Part shown: in pieces, positions 10,101 through 17,717 of the stretch
Position numbering within the stretch: the first letter of the stretch is position 1
How the letters are laid out: the number at the start of each line of letters is the position of its first letter
Assembly (NCBI RefSeq): GCF_007859915.1
Contig: NZ_SJPM01000001.1
Coordinates: forward strand, 857,502 to 921,501
DNA length: 64,000 nucleotides
Direction of reading: 5' to 3'
Source of the DNA: Neorhodopirellula pilleata
GTDB lineage: Bacteria; Planctomycetota; Planctomycetia; Pirellulales; Pirellulaceae
Notes under the pieces: generated by a model
What the model saw: the letters and a program-made list of their open reading frames with translations, nothing else
Database searches by the model: none
What the model was told of the DNA's origin: nothing
Program-made: the position numbers and the translations under genes

Positions 10101-10212
10101 CCAATCGATGATGCCCGACGGACTGCTCGATCCACTCAGTGACCGAGAGGTTCGTGACCTGTTTGCGTGGCTAATGCAAGATGCCAAGATCGAAAAACCG
10201 TCTTCAAAATAG
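7180..10212 (+). CDS. PVC-type haem-binding membrane-bound dehydrogenase with HEAT-like repeats and C-terminal cytochrome c
   Basis: The product (1010 residues) has a signal peptide, an N-terminal beta-propeller of the PVC 'membrane-bound dehydrogenase' type (about residues 45-420; e.g. PPGFEITLAAAEPEVQQPIA and WGPDGWLYGRHG), a helical HEAT-like middle (about 430-830), and a C-terminal cytochrome c domain with CGNCH near residue 883 followed by GEGETIGPDLTGSNRG. The family is abundant in planctomycetes and is thought to oxidise sugar-like substrates and pass electrons to its haem; the substrate is unknown. The start at 7180 was preferred over 7144 because it gives an exact ATGA overlap with the sulfatase and keeps the signal peptide near the N terminus. 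Coupling to the sulfatase suggests a shared carbohydrate substrate. Confidence 0.9.
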   Translation: MIDNSKCSTVMLHRILAGATAVLLIVMPIGKVPCACSDDFVPVNTQPHDESPLSPNEAIQQLTVPPGFEITLAAAEPEVQQPIAITYDDRGRLWVAESYSYNGSKFTDEPHDRILIFEDTTGNGVLDRRTVFCDGLTHLTGLEIGFGGVWITAPPHLSFIPDKNLDDVPDGDPIVHLDGWSLKAEHNSVNGLDWGPDGWLYGRHGIKQPSRVGRPGTPAEQRVELSCCIWRYHPIEHQFEVVADGTINPWGLDFDEHGEGFLTTSVVDHLWHLIPGAHYERWKDRGTHPDPYAYELMSATCDHLHWASGQFDKQSRVAAGNLDHGGGHSHCDAMIYLGGRWPSQYHGALMMSNIHGRRINCDRLLLDEIGYRGIHEKDFLVANDPWFRAVSMEYGPDGDVHLTDWSDNGECHDRDGVHRTSGRIYKISWGSPRRVSVDLQNASDERLVEYQTHHNEWFVRHARRILQERAAAGNDMSHADEMLRQMFQESDHSVVQLRAIWALHAINRFDESWLNELLINPNEHVRCWALRLILEKDTVSQSTLHEIESLAKRDRSGLVQLTLASSMQRIPVGKRWPTLLPVAERSDRWQSDNLQRMIWYALEPEVASDPAAALNRLDHVSSVIRRWIARRITEMPGDEFELIFDKLDRTHRSEIMADLLEGFNQSSAELKTLSSESIATIERLIRHPNADVRLVAVTTGASVGGERTIQEFRTLLHDSATGLETAQGILSGMVRRDVNGLQDDLKRLFTSGRLVVPALQAAATLKASSLVQSVLDRYPHFDDAEKSAAIDFLTSRKPNAKRLLDAIEQKTIPPSALSAEQARQVRAFNDVDLTKRLEKLWGSIRPSPEDRLTQIHQWEQKLTTVALEQTDLTRGRYLFKQHCGNCHRLFGEGETIGPDLTGSNRGSLHYLLSNVIDPSASVPIDFRLAVVLTLDGRVVTGILAGRSASGLTIKTARETVNLPDDEIESFDLLPQSMMPDGLLDPLSDREVRDLFAWLMQDAKIEKPSSK

Positions 10213-10346
10213 GCGGCTTATCGTGACGAGAGTTCCATCGGTGTCTATTTTTTTGAAATCTTGGCGTGTGATTTTGCCTTCGACACGGACTAAAACCACT
10301 AGAGCGTTGCTCCTATTCGATCTTATGGTTCACGTTGTTCGCTGTT

Positions 10347-10377
10347 TTGACGCTAGTCCGACTGTTCTCACTAGAAT
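10347..10377 (+). promoter_or_regulatory. Candidate promoter for the ECF sigma/kinase pair, possibly leaderless
   Basis: A TTGACG box (10347-10352) and a TAGAAT box (10372-10377) are separated by 19 bases. The ATG at 10383 lies six bases after the -10 box, so a transcript initiated there would begin at or next to the start codon, i.e. leaderless. No ribosome binding site is visible before this ATG, which fits. The spacing is longer than the usual 17 bases and the call rests on pattern alone. Confidence 0.3.
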
Positions 10378-10382
10378 CCCCC

Positions 10383-10964
10383 ATGCAGACACCTGAGACA
10401 CGACCGAGTTTAATCGTTCGGCTAGCCAACGCCGACGATCAGTCGGCGTGGTGGGCATTTGTCGATCGGTACGAGCCGTTTTTAAAACACCTGATCGCTC
10501 GGCAGGGTGTTCCGGCACAGCATGTCGCCGATGTCAGTCAGCAGGTTCTCGTTGCGATCGCGGGCTCGGTCGGCCGTTGGACCGATGATGGACGCAACGC
10601 TTCTTTTCGTCGTTGGGTCTCTCGCGTTGCTCGCAACGTAGTCATCAAGTTCATGACCCGCCAGCGCCGTGAGATCGGCGGACAAGGCGGAACCGATCAC
10701 CTGATTCAGTTGGCCGAACAAACAGCCGATTCGGATCCCAATTTGGAACGACAATATCGCCACGAACTGATCGTTTGGGCCGCAGGAAAGGTTCGCGGCG
10801 AGTTCGCCGAAGCAAGTTGGCAGGCGTTTTGGGCGACGATGATCGACGGCCGCGATGTCGCTGAGGTCGCCACCGAACTGAACCGATCAGCGGGTAGCAT
10901 CTACATGTCACGATCACGCATCCTTCGACGCATCCGCGAAACGATCGATGAGGTGATGCAATGA
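10383..10964 (+). CDS. ECF-type RNA polymerase sigma factor
   Basis: The protein (193 residues) has region 2 near the N terminus (WWAFVDRYEPFLKHLI ... DVSQQVLVAIAGSVGRW) and a C-terminal region 4 helix-turn-helix (EVATELNRSAGSIYMSRSRILRRI), the two domains that define ECF sigma factors. ATG 10383 begins just before the conserved first helix; the frame extends upstream to 10335 without support. Its stop overlaps the ATG of the following kinase gene by four bases. In planctomycetes, ECF factors are often paired with such kinases, so the kinase or its N-terminal cysteine cluster probably controls this factor, either as an anti-sigma or by phosphorylation. Target promoters are unknown. Confidence 0.9.
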   Translation: MQTPETRPSLIVRLANADDQSAWWAFVDRYEPFLKHLIARQGVPAQHVADVSQQVLVAIAGSVGRWTDDGRNASFRRWVSRVARNVVIKFMTRQRREIGGQGGTDHLIQLAEQTADSDPNLERQYRHELIVWAAGKVRGEFAEASWQAFWATMIDGRDVAEVATELNRSAGSIYMSRSRILRRIRETIDEVMQ

Positions 10965-12481
10965 ATCGCAACCCCAAGGTCGATCGATCGTTTCCGTGGG
11001 CCCAATCCGGTCACCCGACCGATGCGATGCTGCTCGCTGCGATCACGCAACAAGCCGACCAGCCGACCGATGAAGCCATCGCGGAGCATTTGGAAAGGTG
11101 TCCGTCGTGCTGCCATCGGATGGAATCGATGGCCACTGGTGATAGCGGCGTTTCGGACCAAATGGCCCCGGAACACGCAAGTGACGGTGACATCGCTGCA
11201 GAAATTTGTAACGCACTGCGGCGGGAAACCGAATCCGATCGGTCATCTGCAGAGATCGGTACGTCGGCCGAGTTTCGTCACGAGTCGATTGTCGACTTTG
11301 CCGTTGCCTTTTTGGAACCGACCGATCGTGTCGGTGCGATCGGTCGGTTGGGCGGGTTTGAGATTCTTTCGGTGATCGGCCACGGAGGAATGGGCATTGT
11401 ACTGAAAGGGTTCCAGGAAGAACTCAATCGTCCGGTGGCGGTCAAGATCATGTCCCCGCACTTGGCCACGATCGCATTGGCGCGAAAGCGGTTCTTGCGT
11501 GAGGCACAAGCGACCGCCGCAGTGGTGCATCCCAACGTGATGCCGATTTTGTCCGTTAGTGAATCGTCATCACTACCTTTCCTCGTGATGCCATTCGTCG
11601 CGTGCCATTCGTTGCAGCAAAGACTCGATGTCGACGGTCCATTGCCGTTGGTTGATTCACTACGGATCGCTTTGCAAGTCGCGCAGGGCCTCGCCGCGGC
11701 TCACGCGCAGGGATTGGTGCATCGCGACGTCAAGCCAGCCAACATCTTGCTCGAACGTGGCATCGACCGAGCGATGTTGACGGACTTCGGGCTCGCCCGA
11801 GCAGCCGACGACGCGACCGTCACCCGCAGCGGCGTGATCGCCGGAACTCCACAGTACATGTCGCCCGAACAAGCTCGCGGCGGGGCGATCGACGCACGCA
11901 GCGATCTGTTTTCACTCGGCAGCGTCATTCACGCGATGATCATCGGTCGGCCGCCGTTTCGGGCGGAAACCAGTTACGGCATTCTTCGCAAGATTACCGA
12001 TGCGACGCATCAACCGTTAAGAGACCAGAATCCCATGATTCCGGTTTGGTTAGAACGCTTGGTTGATCGTTTGCTGTCGAAAGATCCAGCGGACCGACCG
12101 GCAACGGCGGCGGAACTTGCGGACACATTGGAAGCGTGTTTGGCGCACGTGCAACAACCCACGACCTTCCCATTGCCCAACTCGCTGATTGCTCGCTCCT
12201 GGAGTCCATTGATGAGCCGAACGTTGAAGATCTTGCTCGTAATTTTGGCTGGCCTGCTAATTCTTCCAGCAGTCATGTGGATCACGTGGGGATTGTCACA
12301 TCCGGATGGCAATGCAAAAGCTCTCAATCCCGGCGCAGCGAAACGTGTAACGCCGTTTCCGCTGGCCATCGTGAACTCACCAGAATTGGTCGAGCCCATC
12401 GATTCGGACGAGACATTGGAAGAAGAACTGGCAATCCTCACCAATCAAATCAACGAACTACTCGAAGAAACCTCGCCGTGA
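10961..12481 (+). CDS. Membrane Ser/Thr protein kinase with N-terminal anti-sigma-like cysteine motif
   Basis: The product (506 residues) begins with a region containing EHLERCPSCCHRMES (about residues 42-56), resembling the zinc-finger anti-sigma pattern H-x3-C-x2-C. A full Hanks-type kinase domain spans about residues 132-400: glycine loop GHGGMG, VAVKIM lysine, HRDVKPAN catalytic loop, DFGLAR and the SPEQARG activation end. A single membrane span (TLKILLVILAGLLILPAVMW) lies near residues 421-440 with a short exported tail, so the kinase is cytoplasmic and membrane-tethered. It is translationally coupled to the ECF sigma gene, which suggests that it senses a signal and controls that factor by binding, phosphorylation or both. 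Confidence 0.92.
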   Translation: MNRNPKVDRSFPWAQSGHPTDAMLLAAITQQADQPTDEAIAEHLERCPSCCHRMESMATGDSGVSDQMAPEHASDGDIAAEICNALRRETESDRSSAEIGTSAEFRHESIVDFAVAFLEPTDRVGAIGRLGGFEILSVIGHGGMGIVLKGFQEELNRPVAVKIMSPHLATIALARKRFLREAQATAAVVHPNVMPILSVSESSSLPFLVMPFVACHSLQQRLDVDGPLPLVDSLRIALQVAQGLAAAHAQGLVHRDVKPANILLERGIDRAMLTDFGLARAADDATVTRSGVIAGTPQYMSPEQARGGAIDARSDLFSLGSVIHAMIIGRPPFRAETSYGILRKITDATHQPLRDQNPMIPVWLERLVDRLLSKDPADRPATAAELADTLEACLAHVQQPTTFPLPNSLIARSWSPLMSRTLKILLVILAGLLILPAVMWITWGLSHPDGNAKALNPGAAKRVTPFPLAIVNSPELVEPIDSDETLEEELAILTNQINELLEETSP

Positions 12482-12539
12482 AATTTGTAAGAACCTTGAA
12501 CTCGGTTGTTTCTCTCACTTCAATTGGAAGGTCAGCAAG

Positions 12540-13562
12540 ATGCGTTGCCCACTCATCGTAACCGTAATCCTGTTTTCGCTTTTGTTGCCCTCCAAAACTT
12601 TGCTGGCGCAAGGGATGGGAGCCATGATGGACCCGTTTGGAGGCGGAATGGGCGGTGGTCCGTTCGGAATGGGCGTTCGTCCGCTCAAAGTCGTCATCCT
12701 GCTGGGGCCCGATTACGATTTTCAAAAACCGCCTTTCATCAATGCTCAGGAAATCGTTCGTGCCTTCGGGCCGGACGAGAATGGAGTGTTGCAACTTGGT
12801 AGGCCGACACTCGACACGGTTCGCGTCGACGTATCGAGTCCGATTCCGCAGTCGAAAACCCGTTCGGTGGCGGTGTCTCATCCGAATGATTTAGAGGGCC
12901 CAAACCTTGATGCATTCAAGAAGAGGATGCGACTGAGCGCGCTTCGGTTCGGAATCAATGAAGTTGAATTCGTTCCCCTCGAACCGAACGATCGCGAAGA
13001 CACTGCCCGAGTTTGGCTGCGGGAGCCGTACCAATCTGAAATGGGGTTGGCGGAGCAGTCTCAGACGCTATGGAGCATTGCCAATTCTCTCTCTATGGCG
13101 GTGGAGCCTGAGAACCCGTCCCCCGCTGTCCGTCTGGATTTGTTCGCCGCCCCCGAATCAAGCGGCATGTCACAGGACATCGATAGCATGGAGATGGGCG
13201 GCGATTATGGAATGGGCATGGACTCGGGAATGGGTATGGGCATGACCACGCTCGAGTCGCTCGGTCAGCAGATCAACACCAATTCAAAAAAACGCGAAGC
13301 TTTGGCGACACGAATGAAGGCTTTGGTGGCGGAGATCCAAGCGTCGCCCGAAGATAATCGAGAGGCAATGAAGGACCAGCTCGCAGAAGTGGTTCGGGCG
13401 GATGTCATGTTGGAACGCTCCAATCGTGAACTGAGAGTGGAACAACTCGAGTGGAAACTGCAAGAGCTCAAGCGTCGTCTCGTGCGTCAGGCGAATCAAA
13501 CCGAACAGACCGTTCAAGAACGCTGGGAATCACTTTTAACCACATCGATTCCCAACGGGTGA
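12540..13562 (+). CDS. Secreted Gly/Met-rich protein of unknown function
   Basis: This 340-residue protein is not recognised. It has a clear signal peptide (hydrophobic core about residues 5-19, ending near LLAQ), directly followed by a Gly/Met-rich stretch (MGAMMDPFGGGMGGG). A middle region of mixed alpha/beta character (about 45-215) is followed by a second Gly/Met-rich patch with repeated GMGM motifs (about 215-235), then a long charged helix likely to form a coiled coil (about 245-330). It lies 58 bp after the kinase gene on the same strand and may belong to the ECF/kinase transcript, in which case it could be a periplasmic partner or target. That is inference from position only. Confidence 0.7.
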   Translation: MRCPLIVTVILFSLLLPSKTLLAQGMGAMMDPFGGGMGGGPFGMGVRPLKVVILLGPDYDFQKPPFINAQEIVRAFGPDENGVLQLGRPTLDTVRVDVSSPIPQSKTRSVAVSHPNDLEGPNLDAFKKRMRLSALRFGINEVEFVPLEPNDREDTARVWLREPYQSEMGLAEQSQTLWSIANSLSMAVEPENPSPAVRLDLFAAPESSGMSQDIDSMEMGGDYGMGMDSGMGMGMTTLESLGQQINTNSKKREALATRMKALVAEIQASPEDNREAMKDQLAEVVRADVMLERSNRELRVEQLEWKLQELKRRLVRQANQTEQTVQERWESLLTTSIPNG

Positions 13563-13672
13563 GAGCCTATCGACTAGAATGGGATCCCGCGCCGTTCACC
13601 GGGACGATTCATCGCTTGCTGGTAATGACTCGGGACGACCGCCTCGAACTCATGCCCTCAACTTTTTATTCC

Positions 13673-15064
13673 ATGTTCAAACCAATAACGATACCTGTTC
13701 TCTTCACTGTTTTTGCATTGGCGACGGTTGCGGGGATCGTCGCTGCCGATCCAAAACGCCCCAATGTGCTCGTGATCTACACCGACGATCAGGGAACTCT
13801 TGATGCCAATTGTTATGGTTCCGACGATCTAATTACGCCTCACTTTGATCGGCTCGCGAAGACTGGCATTCGTTTTACGCAGATGTATTCCCCCTCGGCG
13901 ATTTGCTCGGCATCGCGGGCAGGTCTGTTGACGGGAAGGTTTCCTGCTCGCGCCGGCGTGCCCAGCAATGTGTCGTCTCAGGAAGGCGTGGCGGGCATGC
14001 CGACCGGAGAAGTCACGATCGCCGAAGTGATGCGATCGGCCGGCTATCGGACCGGACACATCGGAAAATGGCATCTTGGATTCACGCCCGAGACGATGCC
14101 CAACGCGCAAGGGTTCGAATCTTCATTCGGGCACATGGGCGGATGCATCGATAACTACTCGCACTTTTTCTACTGGAACGGACCGAACCGTCATGACTTG
14201 TGGCGCGACGGCAAAGAAGTTTGGCAAGACGGACGTTACTTTGGCGATGCGATGGTCGACGAATGTCAGAATCTGATTTCACAATGGAAGGACGAGCCGT
14301 TCTTTATTTATTGGGCGATCAATTGGCCGCATTACCCGCTGCAAGGCACGGCGAAGTGGCGTCAAAAATACTCACATCTCCCCAACCCGCGAGATAAGTA
14401 CGCCGCCTTCGTTAGTTCGCTCGACGAGCGAATCGGATTGGTGATCGATCACCTCGAGAAAGAGGGTTTGCGCGACAACACGATCGTCGTCTTGCAGTCC
14501 GACCATGGGCATTCGGTCGAAGAACGAACCTTTGGTGGTGGCGGCAATTGCGGGTCCTACCGCGGTGCCAAAGGCTGTTTGTTTGAAGGCGGGATCCGGG
14601 TTCCATCGATCATTTCGTGGCCCGCAGGCATCCCCCAAGATCAAGTTCGTGATCAAATGGCCGTCGGATGCGATTGGTTCCCGACGCTGATCGAACTGAC
14701 CGGCATTGAGATGCCGGACCACCATCTCGACGGTGCGAGTTTGGCAGCTGTCTTGAAAGATCCCAACGCCACGACGCCGCACGAAACGTTTTATTGGCAA
14801 CTCGGAAACGGCAAGAACGCCCAATGGGTCGTTCGAAAAGGTGACTGGAAACTATTGGGTAACCCGACCGACCGAACCGACCCGGGATCCTTGGGGAAAG
14901 ACGACAAATTGTTCTTGGCCAACTTAAGCCAAGACCCGACTGAGGCGACAAACCTCGCGACACAATACCCTGACGTGGTTGAATCCCTTTCGCAAATGCA
15001 GCAGCGTTACGCCGCCAGCATTACCGAGACGATTCAAGCGAAAGCGGAGCCTTCGCTTAATTGA
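13673..15064 (+). CDS. Arylsulfatase-type sulfatase
   Basis: A second formylglycine-dependent sulfatase (463 residues). The active-site motif is ICSASRAGLLTGR, with the C-x-A-S-R variant in which alanine replaces proline; the metal-binding aspartates are in VIYTDDQGTLDANCYG, and HIGKWHLGF and LQSDHGHSVEER provide the remaining active-site residues. The ATG at 13673 opens directly on a signal peptide; an ATG at 13652 would add seven residues and is equally possible. The long in-frame extension upstream overlaps the previous gene and was not accepted. It is not obviously coupled to other genes and ends before a tRNA on the opposite strand. The substrate is probably a sulfated polysaccharide or small sulfate ester in the periplasm. 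Confidence 0.92.
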   Translation: MFKPITIPVLFTVFALATVAGIVAADPKRPNVLVIYTDDQGTLDANCYGSDDLITPHFDRLAKTGIRFTQMYSPSAICSASRAGLLTGRFPARAGVPSNVSSQEGVAGMPTGEVTIAEVMRSAGYRTGHIGKWHLGFTPETMPNAQGFESSFGHMGGCIDNYSHFFYWNGPNRHDLWRDGKEVWQDGRYFGDAMVDECQNLISQWKDEPFFIYWAINWPHYPLQGTAKWRQKYSHLPNPRDKYAAFVSSLDERIGLVIDHLEKEGLRDNTIVVLQSDHGHSVEERTFGGGGNCGSYRGAKGCLFEGGIRVPSIISWPAGIPQDQVRDQMAVGCDWFPTLIELTGIEMPDHHLDGASLAAVLKDPNATTPHETFYWQLGNGKNAQWVVRKGDWKLLGNPTDRTDPGSLGKDDKLFLANLSQDPTEATNLATQYPDVVESLSQMQQRYAASITETIQAKAEPSLN

Positions 15065-15159
15065 TGACCACATTCGGCGTTCGATATCACGGTTCGCCGG
15101 GATGCGAGCACCGAGCGAGGTTCTGACTCGGAAATGATCGGGCTTTCAAGGGAAAGACC

Positions 15160-15195
15160 AAAAAAAGCCCCCATAACCCTGGGGATTATGGAGGC
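15160..15195 (-). terminator. Rho-independent terminator downstream of tRNA-Met
   Basis: Read leftward, CCTCCATAA pairs with TTATGGGGG around a nine-base loop, giving nine pairs including one G-U, and the stem is followed by a run of seven T. It begins three bases after the tRNA 3' end, as expected for a tRNA gene terminator. Confidence 0.8.
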
Positions 15196-15197
15196 GA

Positions 15198-15271
15198 TAG
15201 GCCAGGCAGGACTTGAACCCGCGACCAAGGCATTATGAGTGCCCTGCTCTAACCGACTGAGCTACTGGCCC
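15198..15271 (-). tRNA. tRNA-Met (CAT), elongator type
   Basis: Read leftward from 15271, the sequence folds into a 74-nt cloverleaf: acceptor GGGCCAG with CTGGCCT (G1-U72 wobble), D-arm GCTC...GAGC, anticodon stem GGGCA/TGCCT with loop CTCATAA (anticodon CAT), and a T-arm with TTCAAGT. The discriminator is A and CCA is not encoded. The wobble pair at position 1-72 and an anticodon stem lacking three consecutive G-C pairs argue against initiator tRNA. A lysidine-modified tRNA-Ile (also CAT) cannot be fully excluded. The surrounding gap between the sulfatase and pseudouridine synthase genes (15065-15420) holds only this gene and its terminator as far as can be seen. Confidence 0.93.
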
Positions 15272-15420
15272 GTTCTGTTGTTCCGTCTAGTCTAGTCGAC
15301 TGAGACGGCGGCATCGAGACGTCTTGGTGCTGGTGGTGGCTCGTTCCCTTGTTTCCACGCATGAATGATCTACCATGTCGGGTCCGCTCGACTCCGCGCC
15401 CAACGTTTCAAAGTCCCCTC

Positions 15421-16656
15421 ATGCCCCGCCCGCCGTCATCCCGCTCCTCGCAATCGAGTCGGTCGAAACCTCGTCAGCCGAAATCGTCTTCGCCGCCGTC
15501 TGTCACTTCGTCATCCAAGAAACGATTGAATCAATTGCTTGCGTCGGCGGGGTTCGGTAGCCGTCGTCAATGCGAAGAGCTGATCCGAGAGGGCCGCGTC
15601 TTGGTCGACGGCGAGATCGTCACTGAACTCGGGACGATGTTGGATTTGAGCGAACACAAGATTCAAGTCGATGGCGTGCCTCTGAAGCCGCAAAAGCTAG
15701 TTTATTACGCGGTTCACAAGCCCAAAGGGGTGGTTTCGACGAACTACGATCCACAAGGTCGGCCGCGGGTCATCGATCTGGTTCCGCCGACCGAGCGGGT
15801 CTTTCCGGTCGGACGCTTGGACCGAAACAGCGACGGTTTGATCCTGTTGACCAACGACGGCGACTTGGCTCAACAACTTGCCCACCCGAAGTTCGGCGTG
15901 ACAAAGATTTACCGCGTGACCGTCGCCGGTGAAGTCCGCTCCGAGACGATGCGGAAGATGCGCGAAGGGATTTATATCGCCGAGGGTCTGGTCCAAGTCG
16001 ACGGTGCCAAGATCTTGAAGGCTCGCAAGACCGCGACCGATATGGAAATTCGTTTGCGAGAAGGCAAGAACCGCGAAATCAGGCGAATCTTGGCCAAGTT
16101 CGGACACAAAGTCCAAACGTTGCGCCGGATCGCGATCGGTCCGCTGAAGCTGGGTGAAGTGCCGGCCGGCGCGTATCGCAAATTGACCCACGTCGAAATC
16201 GATAAGCTTCGCAATATCGCGAATCAAGCGGCCAATGCGCCGGAAGAATCGCTAGAGGAGCGTGCCAATCCACGGCGAACGAACAAGACAGGTGTCAAGA
16301 CGGCCAAGCGGCCCGGACAATCATCGCGGCCTCGCGGTAGCGGTTCGCGTCCGCCAGCCGGAGCGATCGCCGAAGCTTCCTCGCGTCAAGCAAGCAAGAA
16401 ACGATCCACCGGGAAGACTCGTCCGCCGGCGGGTGACCGGCCGCTGACGAAGAACCGTCGGCCGGTCAAGCAAAAGCGGACCGACGCACCGGCCCCGGAC
16501 CGAGATTCGCTGCGGGTCGGATCGGTGATCATGGGTGACGAGTTCAAGGCGGTCGATCCGAAACCCAAAACGAAAAAACGGACCACCAAGAAAGCTGGTA
16601 AGAAGCCGACCCGGGCCTCGGTTTCGGCGTCTCGCAAACGCAAAGGCAAACGCTAA
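15421..16656 (+). CDS. 23S rRNA pseudouridine synthase, RsuA/RluB/RluE family
   Basis: The protein (411 residues) has an S4 RNA-binding domain (about residues 33-90; KRLNQLLASAGFGSRRQCEELIREG is its core region) followed by the pseudouridine synthase domain (about 95-265) with the catalytic aspartate in VGRLDRNSDGLILLTNDG and the REGKNREIRRIL motif. It should isomerise a specific uridine in ribosomal RNA. A basic, proline-rich tail of about 130 residues extends beyond the usual family length and probably adds non-specific RNA affinity. The ATG at 15421 was chosen; an ATG at 15361 is also in frame and would add 20 residues. pyrK follows after three bases. Confidence 0.9.
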   Translation: MPRPPSSRSSQSSRSKPRQPKSSSPPSVTSSSKKRLNQLLASAGFGSRRQCEELIREGRVLVDGEIVTELGTMLDLSEHKIQVDGVPLKPQKLVYYAVHKPKGVVSTNYDPQGRPRVIDLVPPTERVFPVGRLDRNSDGLILLTNDGDLAQQLAHPKFGVTKIYRVTVAGEVRSETMRKMREGIYIAEGLVQVDGAKILKARKTATDMEIRLREGKNREIRRILAKFGHKVQTLRRIAIGPLKLGEVPAGAYRKLTHVEIDKLRNIANQAANAPEESLEERANPRRTNKTGVKTAKRPGQSSRPRGSGSRPPAGAIAEASSRQASKKRSTGKTRPPAGDRPLTKNRRPVKQKRTDAPAPDRDSLRVGSVIMGDEFKAVDPKPKTKKRTTKKAGKKPTRASVSASRKRKGKR

Positions 16657-16659
16657 TTC

Positions 16660-17565
16660 ATGACGACGACCCATTACGCCGACGCGATCGCCCAAGTCCA
16701 AACGCCGTTGGTAGTCAACCAAGCGATCGCCGAGAACACGTACTTGATGCGGGTCTCTGCCCCGCATATCGCCAAGACGTTTCGTCCTGGACAGTTCGTC
16801 ATGATCCGGATCGCTGGGATGGACGCACCGCTGATCGGTCGCGCCTTCGCGATCTACGATGTTCACAACGGTGAAGACGGAACGCCCGAATTCATTGACT
16901 TGATCTACTTGCGCAAGGGAGCCTTGACGTTACCGCTTTCGGCGGCTCCCGTTGGTACGCAAGTCTCCTTGTGGGGGCCGCTGGGCAACTCGTTCATCGA
17001 TGACTCTTTCTTGGGCGAGCCGCATTCCCGTCAACCTTGTGATCGTTTGATCATGGCCGTTGGCGGTATCGGTCAAACGCCTATGTTGGTAACCGGACGT
17101 CACGCATTGACCAACGGTTGGGCCGGCCGAGTCGAGATGATCTATGGCGCCCGGCGAGCATCGCTTTTGGCCGGTGTTGATGATTTTCGAGCCGCCGGTT
17201 TCGCGTTGACGTTGTGTACCGACGACGGCTCCGAAGGGCAACAAGCGCGAGTGCCGGATGTGTTGGCGGATCGATTGACGCAGTTGCGTTCCTCGTCGCC
17301 CGAAGAGCGGATTCGGATCTTGACGTGCGGGCCGGAGATCATGATGGAAAAGGTCGCCGAAGTCGGGGCCCGGTTCGGTGCCGAGGTCCTCGTGTCGATG
17401 GAAACGCCGATGGCGTGCGGCATCGGCATTTGCTTCTCGTGCGTCGCCAAGATCCGGCTTGAAGATGTTGCTTCGGAACATGTGGCCCCGGGACAGTGTG
17501 AGTGGGATTACAAACGCACCTGCGTCGAGGGGCCGATTTTTAACGCGTGCGAAGTTTGCTGGTGA
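16660..17565 (+). CDS. pyrK: Dihydroorotate dehydrogenase electron transfer subunit (PyrK-like)
   Basis: The 301-residue product has the ferredoxin reductase fold: an N-terminal FAD-binding barrel (about 15-110) with FRPGQFVMIR and GRAFAIYD, an NAD-binding half (about 120-240) with MAVGGIGQTPM, and a C-terminal [2Fe-2S] cluster site with MACGIGICFSCVAKI and a later RTCVEGPIF cysteine. This cysteine arrangement is diagnostic for PyrK, which passes electrons from the FMN of type 1B dihydroorotate dehydrogenase to NAD in pyrimidine synthesis. The catalytic partner pyrD is not in the window. Length is somewhat above the usual 260 because of small insertions. It starts three bases after the pseudouridine synthase stop. 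Confidence 0.88.
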   Translation: MTTTHYADAIAQVQTPLVVNQAIAENTYLMRVSAPHIAKTFRPGQFVMIRIAGMDAPLIGRAFAIYDVHNGEDGTPEFIDLIYLRKGALTLPLSAAPVGTQVSLWGPLGNSFIDDSFLGEPHSRQPCDRLIMAVGGIGQTPMLVTGRHALTNGWAGRVEMIYGARRASLLAGVDDFRAAGFALTLCTDDGSEGQQARVPDVLADRLTQLRSSSPEERIRILTCGPEIMMEKVAEVGARFGAEVLVSMETPMACGIGICFSCVAKIRLEDVASEHVAPGQCEWDYKRTCVEGPIFNACEVCW

Positions 17566-17606
17566 GCATCGCGTGAACATTACGAACTGTTGATTTTCGT
17601 CTCCAT

Positions 17607-17673
17607 CGTAACCCGAAGCGTAAGCGAGGGATGAGTCAATATCAATGATCCCTCGCTTACGCAGCGGGTTACG
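17607..17673. repeat. Dispersed hairpin repeat between convergent pyrK and ruvC
   Basis: CGTAACCCG-AA-GCGTAAGCGAGGGAT is repeated in inverted order at the other end (CGTAACCCG-CT-GCGTAAGCGAGGGAT on the complement), giving 24 paired bases per arm with one two-base mismatch and a central loop of about 15 bases. A diverged copy of the same family is at 37092-37147. Its place between convergent genes suggests that it may also stop transcription, although no T-run follows either arm. Confidence 0.8.
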
Positions 17674-17717
17674 AAAAAAGTGCGACTTCAAAACTCACGC
17701 GTCGGGTTAAGATGAAA

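Noticed and set aside
17607..17673. Rho-independent terminator for pyrK or ruvC
   Set aside because: The hairpin is strong, but neither arm is followed by a T-run in the direction of transcription, so it was called a repeat instead.
16930..17691. 253-codon antisense frame over pyrK
   Set aside because: It is the complement-strand shadow of a conserved PyrK coding sequence.
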